Notes under the pieces: generated by a model | What the model saw: only the letters and a program-made list of their open reading frames with translations | Told to the model about the DNA's origin: nothing | The model's database searches: none | Position numbers and translations under genes: made by a program | DNA from: Limisphaerales bacterium | Lineage (GTDB): Bacteria > Verrucomicrobiota > Verrucomicrobiia > Limisphaerales > UBA11358 | Direction: 5' to 3' | NCBI GenBank assembly: GCA_027451565.1 | Contig: DAIDJC010000008.1 | Span: 1-28,509 of the forward strand | Length of the DNA: 28,509 nucleotides | Shown: in pieces, positions 23,492-28,509 of the stretch | Numbering within the stretch: the first letter of the stretch is position 1 | How the letters are laid out: each line of letters starts with the position of its first letter

Positions 23492-24268
23492 ATGTTTAGA
23501 CCCTGCATAGACCTGCATGAAGGCCAGGTAAAACAAATTGTGGGCGGGACATTGGGCGGCCAGGGCCTTAAAACCAATTTTGTGGCCGACAAACCTCCTG
23601 CATGGTTTGCGGAACTCTACAAGCGCGATGGCTTGAAAGGCGGCCACGTCATCATGTTGGGACCCGGAAATGAAAAGGCAGCCCGCGAAGCGCTGGCGGC
23701 ATACCCCGGCGGACTCCAGTTGGGCGGCGGCGTGAATGGGGACAACGCCTCACAATGGCTGGATGCCGGAGCGTCGCACGTGATCGTCACCAGTTGGGTC
23801 TTCAATGAGGGCCGCGTGGCTTGGTCCAGGCTCAATGACCTGGCCAGGGCCATTGGAAAACAGCGGCTGGTCGTGGACTTGAGTTGCAGAAAACGCCAGA
23901 ACCAATACTTCGTGGTGACCGATCGCTGGCAAAAGTTTACCGATCTCCCGGTCAATTCCGAAACCTTGAATGCCTTTGCACCCTATTGCGACGAGTTTCT
24001 GGTGCACGCAGTGGATGTGGAGGGGCTAAGCGCGGGAATAGACCACGATTTGGTGGAAAGACTGGCGAATGAGTCGCCTTGCTCGATCACTTATGCCGGG
24101 GGTGCCCGTTCGTTGGATGACCTTGCCTGGGTAAGCCGTGCTGGACGCGGGACGGTCCACCTGACAATTGGATCGGCGCTGGATATTTTTGGAGGCTCGG
24201 GGGTGCGTTACCAGGATTGTGTCGCCTTCAACCGTCGAAACGGCCAAACACCGCCGACTACAGGGTGA
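23492..24268 (+). CDS. hisA: Phosphoribosyl-formimino-AICAR ribotide isomerase, eukaryote-type HisA
   Basis: This 258-residue TIM-barrel enzyme catalyses the Amadori isomerisation that turns ProFAR into PRFAR, the fourth step of histidine synthesis. The catalytic D7 (RPCIDLHEG) and D129 (VVDLSCR) and the phosphate-binding LGGGVN (77-82) and YAGGARS with GSALDIFGG (227-235) are present. The wording (FRPCIDLHEGQVKQIVGGT, HVIMLGPGNEKAA, CDEFLVHAVDVEGL) follows the eukaryotic/plant HIS6 branch rather than the common bacterial HisA. It is a single gene with no other his genes nearby. The start ATG 23492 is clear. The TSUP gene runs the opposite way. Confidence 0.93.
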   Translation: MFRPCIDLHEGQVKQIVGGTLGGQGLKTNFVADKPPAWFAELYKRDGLKGGHVIMLGPGNEKAAREALAAYPGGLQLGGGVNGDNASQWLDAGASHVIVTSWVFNEGRVAWSRLNDLARAIGKQRLVVDLSCRKRQNQYFVVTDRWQKFTDLPVNSETLNAFAPYCDEFLVHAVDVEGLSAGIDHDLVERLANESPCSITYAGGARSLDDLAWVSRAGRGTVHLTIGSALDIFGGSGVRYQDCVAFNRRNGQTPPTTG

Positions 24269-24463
24269 ATTGTGAGGCAAAGGCCATCCCTGGTCATCGT
24301 CAAGACGGTGAAAGATCATTAATGTCGGAGGCCGCCAGCAGCCCGATTTCGGGATTTCACATGCCCACCCTAAAACCACTCCAACCGCAAGTCCCATTGA
24401 ATGGGTGGATTTTGGCATGATCATGTCTTGTTGGAGTCCATCCTGTTGGTTTATGTTTGAACC

Positions 24464-25915
24464 ATGCCCGAACTTTGCAGCTTGTTGCTGGCAATTCTCT
24501 TGATTTTCGGAACCTCCGGAATTGCACGCGCCAAAATCCTTTGGAGCGACCCTGCCTCGCGGGTGATTCACACCACGCCGGATGGCAGCGATATTTTGGG
24601 GGGCGCAGTGCGGCGGGATGACCGGTCCAGCGACATTCTTTATTTCAAATTCAAGGTGGACCCATTGTCAGACGCGGCGGATGAACCTTACTTTGCCCTC
24701 TTCCAACTTTGCGAAAGCAATAGTTATCGTTTGGGCGTGGGCAATGCCTTGGAGGCCTGGGGTTATTCTGCGGCTTACGCGTCAGAAACCGGCCCATCCA
24801 ATAAGGAAGCCATGGATGCCGATGAATATAATTTAAGATCCGCCCATCCGGAGGCTGAGGGCCTTGGAAAGTTTTTTCCTTACGAATTACCCAGCCATGA
24901 TCATCCCAGAACGATTGTATTCAGGGTTCAATACGTGCCGGGAGGCGATGACCTGATCACGGTTTGGCTGGACCCCATACTCAGCCATGGGGCCACGCCG
25001 GAAAGCCAGCCGGACAACCTGACCACCAAATTCAAGGCAAACGCATCATTTGACCAGATACATTTGCGGCACGGTGGAACGGGAGGCTTGCTTCACGATG
25101 GCGGGAATGGATGGATTTTCAGCGACATGGCCATAGCCACGTCATTTGATGATTTTGTGGTGAGGCATTTCTGGGAAACGTGGTGGTTCCGGGGCGCCAT
25201 GCTGGGCTTCAGCTTCATCTTTCTCCTGGCCAGTGTGCGTTTTACCGAGAAGCGGAAATACCAGCTTCAAATTCAGCGCGCCGAACAGGAACACGCGCTG
25301 GAACGGGAGCGTGCCCGCATCGCGCAGGACCTCCATGATGAACTGGGGTCCTCACTCACCCGGATTTCTTTGCTGGGAAACCTGTTGCGGGCGGAGAAGG
25401 AAAACCCGGAACAAGTGGATGCGAATGCGCAAAAGATTGCACAGTCTGCAGACCAGACGGTTCGTGCCCTGGAGGAAATTGTGTGGGCGGTGAGACCTGG
25501 AAGCGACACGCTCCAGAGCCTGGTGGATTATATCGGGCATTTTGCCAATGAATTATTTGAAAACCAAGCCACGCGCTGCAGGCTGGACATGCCCAGCGAT
25601 ATTCCATCCCGGGCGCTTCCCCCGGACCTGCGTCACAACATTTTTCTCATCGTCAAGGAGGCGCTCACCAATGTGCTCAAACATGCCCACGCACGAGAGG
25701 TGTTGGTGCAATTAAGAGCGCAAGGCCGCAGCCTGGAAATCGTCATGGAGGATGACGGACGGGGATTCGACACCAGTTCAAGCAGCCTTGGGGGGGTGCA
25801 CAATGGCTTGGGAAACATGATGCGCCGGGCAAACGCCGCAGGTGGCACCCTGTCCATCACCAGCAATCCCCGCGGCGGGTCACGCATCGAATTCCGCCTG
25901 GTTTTTAAGGATTGA
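24464..25915 (+). CDS. Sensor histidine kinase, NarL/HisKA_3 type, with lectin-like periplasmic sensor
   Basis: This 483-residue membrane kinase has a signal peptide (about 1-23) and a 210-residue extracytoplasmic domain. That domain has a beta-rich pattern resembling LamG/concanavalin-like folds (YFALFQLCESNSYRLGVGN). One membrane helix follows (about 242-258), then a short coiled coil. The transmitter holds the phospho-acceptor H291 in RIAQDLHDELGSSLTR, N403 in KEALTNVLKHA, DDGRGF (430-435) and the G-box GLGNMMRR. This is the HisKA_3/HATPase layout partnered by LuxR-type regulators. The regulator gene follows 40 bases downstream and is surely its partner. The signal is unknown; a sugar or polysaccharide is suggested only by the fold. 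About 195 bases before the gene hold no other gene. Confidence 0.9.
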   Translation: MPELCSLLLAILLIFGTSGIARAKILWSDPASRVIHTTPDGSDILGGAVRRDDRSSDILYFKFKVDPLSDAADEPYFALFQLCESNSYRLGVGNALEAWGYSAAYASETGPSNKEAMDADEYNLRSAHPEAEGLGKFFPYELPSHDHPRTIVFRVQYVPGGDDLITVWLDPILSHGATPESQPDNLTTKFKANASFDQIHLRHGGTGGLLHDGGNGWIFSDMAIATSFDDFVVRHFWETWWFRGAMLGFSFIFLLASVRFTEKRKYQLQIQRAEQEHALERERARIAQDLHDELGSSLTRISLLGNLLRAEKENPEQVDANAQKIAQSADQTVRALEEIVWAVRPGSDTLQSLVDYIGHFANELFENQATRCRLDMPSDIPSRALPPDLRHNIFLIVKEALTNVLKHAHAREVLVQLRAQGRSLEIVMEDDGRGFDTSSSSLGGVHNGLGNMMRRANAAGGTLSITSNPRGGSRIEFRLVFKD

Positions 25916-25955
25916 AATCCACGCGACCCCGCCTTAGGGTGTGAATCACCCGCAT

Positions 25956-26585
25956 ATGACACAGATTAAAGTTGCCATCGTGGATGATGATGAAGGGATC
26001 CGAGCCAGTCTTTCGGCGCTCATCAAACGCGCCCCGGGATTCAAGCTGGTGGGGGAGTTTGGCAATGGGGAAACAGCCATCAAGGAAATTCCGGGCCTGC
26101 AGCCCGAGGTGGTGCTCATGGATATAAACCTGCCAGGCATGAAAGGATACGAATGCGTGCGTCAGATCAAGGCCTCGCACCCGGCAATCCAGTTTTTAAT
26201 GCTGACCGTCTATGAGGATGGGGATTCGCTTTTTAATTCCCTTCGAGCTGGCGCCAGCGGCTATTTGCTGAAACGCACGGCCTCCTCACGTCTGCTGGAA
26301 GCCATAAGGGATGTTTATGACGGAGGAGCGCCCATGACACCCCAGCTTGCCAGGCGCGTGGTCCAGTTTTTTTCAAAACCCGCCACTGAATCCACCCCTC
26401 TGGCCAAGCTGACCCCTGCGGAGAGGGAGTTCCTGGACCAACTTGCCAATGGTTACGCCTACAAGGAAATTGCGGACCGCATGAAAATCAGCATTGACAC
26501 GGTCAGGAGTTATGTGCGGACCGTTTATGAAAAACTGCACGTGCATTCCCGCACTGAGGCAGTGGTCAAATATCTAAGGGGTTGA
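25956..26585 (+). CDS. Response regulator, NarL/FixJ family with LuxR-type DNA-binding domain
   Basis: This 209-residue protein has a receiver domain with acidic pocket D10-D11-D12, phospho-acceptor D56 (LMDINLPG), T84 and K106. A linker follows, then a LuxR-type helix-turn-helix from about 150 (LTPAEREFLDQLANGYAYKEIADRMKISIDTVRSYVRTVYEKLHV). It is the output partner of the kinase just upstream and probably controls transcription of unknown targets. ATG 25956 matches the domain start; a GTG at 25941 would add five residues. A hairpin with a long T-run follows the gene. Confidence 0.95.
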   Translation: MTQIKVAIVDDDEGIRASLSALIKRAPGFKLVGEFGNGETAIKEIPGLQPEVVLMDINLPGMKGYECVRQIKASHPAIQFLMLTVYEDGDSLFNSLRAGASGYLLKRTASSRLLEAIRDVYDGGAPMTPQLARRVVQFFSKPATESTPLAKLTPAEREFLDQLANGYAYKEIADRMKISIDTVRSYVRTVYEKLHVHSRTEAVVKYLRG

Positions 26586-26630
26586 ACCAGACCGCACTTG
26601 CCGGCAGGACCGCATGAACATGCGATATCC

Positions 26631-26656
26631 CCGGGGGGACTTGCCCCTTTTTTTTT
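26631..26656 (+). terminator. Probable terminator after the response regulator gene
   Basis: A G-run (26633-26638) can pair with CCCC (26644-26647) and is followed by nine T (26648-26656). The stem is short, but the T-run is the longest in the window. A second small inverted repeat, CGCATG-AA-CATGCG (26611-26624), lies just upstream. Confidence 0.55.
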
Positions 26657-26674
26657 GGAGCAACCCAAAGTAGC

Positions 26675-28509
26675 TTGCATTCATTGATCACACCTCCCAA
26701 AAAGTTGCCGGTCAAAAACCGTCCGGCGGTTTCAGGACGAAAACTTTGGTTGTTTCGGGTGGCGGCGGCATCCCTGCCACTGCTCCTGCTGGTTTTGCTG
26801 GAGGTCTCGCTCAGGATGGCCGGGTATGGATTTGATCCGCATTTCTTCACAAAAACTCAAGTTGGCGGGGCGAATTATTGGGTCCAAAATGACAGCTTCA
26901 GCTTTCGCTTTTTCCCACCCACCAATGCCCGGTTTCCAGGTTTGATCCGCATGGACGAACCTAAAAAGCCCGGCTGCATAAGGATATTCATATTTGGAGA
27001 ATCCGCAGCCATGGGTGACCCGGAGCCGGCCTATGGCCCTGCCCGGTGCATGGAGATGCAGTTGCACCATCAATTTCCAGGAATCCAATTTGAAGTGGTG
27101 AATGTGGCCTTCACGGCCATTAATTCACATGTGATTCTGCCAATCGCCAGGGAATGTGCAAACCACCAAGGCGATTTCTGGATCATTTACATGGGAAATA
27201 ACGAGATGGTGGGGCCATACGGGGCAGCCACGGTTTTTGGACGCCGGGCACCTCCACTGCCTTATGTCCGACTGGTTACCACACTGCAATCCTGGCGCAC
27301 GGGCCAGTGGTTTGCATCGCTGTCTCGCCACTGGCAATCCTCCCAGGAAAATCGTTCCTCCTGGGGTGGAATGGAAATGTTCATCCACAATCAAATCGCC
27401 CCGGATAGCCCGTTGAGGAACAATGTCTATCGTAATTTTTCCGCCAACCTGGAAGACATTCTTCGGGCCGGTGTCCAGTCCGGGGCAAAAATAATCCTGA
27501 GCACAGTGGCCGTGAACCTTCGGGATTGCCCACCCTTTGCCTCGCTGCCCAATTCAAGCGTGAGCGCTGCCGATGACAACCAGGCGAAAGAGCTGGCGGA
27601 TCAAGCCCGGCAAGCTCTTGCCAACGGTTCATCCCCCGCTGCAACACTGCTCTTCTCAGAGGCCGCAACAGCAGCACCCGGCGAGGCCAGTATCCAGTAT
27701 GGCTGGGGTCATGCTTTGCTGGCCCAAGGCGAGACACGCGAAGCCCGAGTTCATTTGCAACTGGCCTGCGATGAAGATGCCCTGCCTTTCCGCACAGATT
27801 CCAAGCTGAATGAATTAATCCGGATGGAGGCAAAAGCCCATGCCACCGATGGCGTGACCCTGCTGGATGCCGAGCATATCCTGGCTGCAAACAATAGCGA
27901 CGGCCTTTGCGGAACAGAGACCTTTTTTGAGCATGTGCACTTTGATTTTTCGGGCAGTTACCGGTTGGGCCGCGCCTGGGCGGCTCAAATCGGCTCCTTG
28001 ATGAACTCCAAAATGACAAATGACTCTTGGCTCAGCCAGGAGGCCTGTGATGAAGCCCTCGGACAGTCTGATTGGAACCGAATCACCATTCTCAAACAAA
28101 TGGCGGGCCGCCTTCAGCAAGCCCCCTTTACGAGCCAAATGAACAACACGGAACGTGAAAAACGGCTTTGGGAGCGGATCAACATTTTGAATTCAAATCT
28201 CGACGCAACCAACAAGATGCGGTCACGCCAGAATTTTGACGAACAAATCGAAAAGCACCCGGCTGATTTTGAATTGCTCATGAATTATGCCGTATTCCTT
28301 CAAGCGGTCGGGGACATGCCCGATTGCATCCAAACCTGGCAAAAAGTCCGGAATTTGGTGCCTTACGATTACCTGGCTTATTATCAACTTGGACGATTCC
28401 TCGGCTCCTCCGGCAATTCAATGGAGGCAGAAGCGGACTTGGACAAAGCCATCCTCATTCGGCCCAGCCTGACAGAAGCCTGGGATGATTTGGGTAATGT
28501 GCAGGCAGG
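26675..28509 (+). CDS. SGNH/GDSL-hydrolase-like protein with N-terminal membrane anchor and TPRs, partial at 3' end
   Basis: An uninterrupted frame runs from about 26675 past the right edge, so more than 610 residues are visible and the C-terminus is missing. After a basic start comes one membrane helix (LWLFRVAAASLPLLLLVLLE). The next domain has an SGNH-like layout: block I FGESAAMG (from 26993, GES in place of GDS), VVNVAFTAINS, then MGNNE (27191), and a final FFEHVHFDFSG with H-V-H at 27932-27940. The remainder looks like TPR helices (GEASIQYGWGHALLAQGETREA; LGRFLGSSGNSMEAEADLDKA). Similar proteins occur near polysaccharide genes in Verrucomicrobia. An acyl-ester hydrolase or acyltransferase role outside the inner membrane is likely but unproven. 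There is no ATG: TTG 26675, 26684 or 26705 must serve; GGAG at 26657 is rather far upstream. Confidence 0.75.
   Translation, partial: MHSLITPPKKLPVKNRPAVSGRKLWLFRVAAASLPLLLLVLLEVSLRMAGYGFDPHFFTKTQVGGANYWVQNDSFSFRFFPPTNARFPGLIRMDEPKKPGCIRIFIFGESAAMGDPEPAYGPARCMEMQLHHQFPGIQFEVVNVAFTAINSHVILPIARECANHQGDFWIIYMGNNEMVGPYGAATVFGRRAPPLPYVRLVTTLQSWRTGQWFASLSRHWQSSQENRSSWGGMEMFIHNQIAPDSPLRNNVYRNFSANLEDILRAGVQSGAKIILSTVAVNLRDCPPFASLPNSSVSAADDNQAKELADQARQALANGSSPAATLLFSEAATAAPGEASIQYGWGHALLAQGETREARVHLQLACDEDALPFRTDSKLNELIRMEAKAHATDGVTLLDAEHILAANNSDGLCGTETFFEHVHFDFSGSYRLGRAWAAQIGSLMNSKMTNDSWLSQEACDEALGQSDWNRITILKQMAGRLQQAPFTSQMNNTEREKRLWERINILNSNLDATNKMRSRQNFDEQIEKHPADFELLMNYAVFLQAVGDMPDCIQTWQKVRNLVPYDYLAYYQLGRFLGSSGNSMEAEADLDKAILIRPSLTEAWDDLGNVQA

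Noticed and set aside
1..28509. CRISPR array, rRNA operon, intact tRNA, prophage or defence island
   Set aside because: I saw no regularly spaced repeats, no rRNA-like sequence, no complete tRNA and no phage or nuclease genes. The only mobile-DNA traces are in 17.8-19.0 kb.

Overview
The window looks like chromosome from a verrucomicrobial bacterium, probably of the Pedosphaera/Limisphaerales type. This is inferred from style, not from a marker gene: a PEP-CTERM surface protein, a DUF2723-type membrane protein fused to TPRs, an SGNH-hydrolase/TPR protein, a histidine kinase with a lectin-like sensor, a eukaryote-type HisA, moderately GC-rich DNA and few clear Shine-Dalgarno sequences. Almost the whole window can be assigned to genes. 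The accessory part is confined to about 17.8-19.0 kb.

Layout. At 1-1125 (minus) lie a Yip1-family membrane protein, a small unknown protein and the start of a gene leaving the left edge. At 1212-1523 (plus) is an FtsB/DivIC-like cell-division protein. At 1744-10030 (minus) is a complete L-arabinose operon, read in the order ROK-family regulator, araA, araB, araD, a lipoprotein aldose 1-epimerase (galM-like) and a sodium/sugar symporter, closed by a strong intrinsic terminator. Together they import the sugar, equilibrate its anomers, and convert L-arabinose through L-ribulose and L-ribulose-5-phosphate to D-xylulose-5-phosphate. The AT-rich DNA before the regulator holds the likely promoter and operator.

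At 10374-16659 (minus) a second tight operon encodes a RumA/RlmD-type RNA methyltransferase, a 980-residue DUF2723-like/TPR membrane protein, a GT4-type glycosyltransferase and a WecA/TagO-like polyprenyl-phosphate sugar-phosphate transferase. The last three overlap by 4 bases each and suggest surface glycan or glycoprotein synthesis. Opposite them, 17010-17720 encodes a PEP-CTERM protein, a predicted exosortase substrate.

The stretch 17785-18986 has no intact gene. It holds a block with interleaved complementary arms that could form a pseudoknot, a decayed IS1634-like transposase with an internal deletion and frameshift, and inverted and direct repeats that resemble a second insertion-sequence end.

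The right part returns to housekeeping genes: ftsH (minus), dusB (plus), a small coiled-coil protein and a YfcA-like TSUP permease (minus), a stand-alone eukaryote-type hisA (plus), a NarL-type two-component pair (plus), and a TPR-containing SGNH-hydrolase-like gene that runs off the right edge.

The most interesting leads are the eukaryote-type HisA, the interleaved-stem block at 17.8-17.9 kb, the outward-facing mutarotase lipoprotein in the arabinose operon, the DUF2723-TPR/glycosyltransferase operon, and the lectin-sensor kinase. I found no convincing wholly new defence or biosynthetic system.
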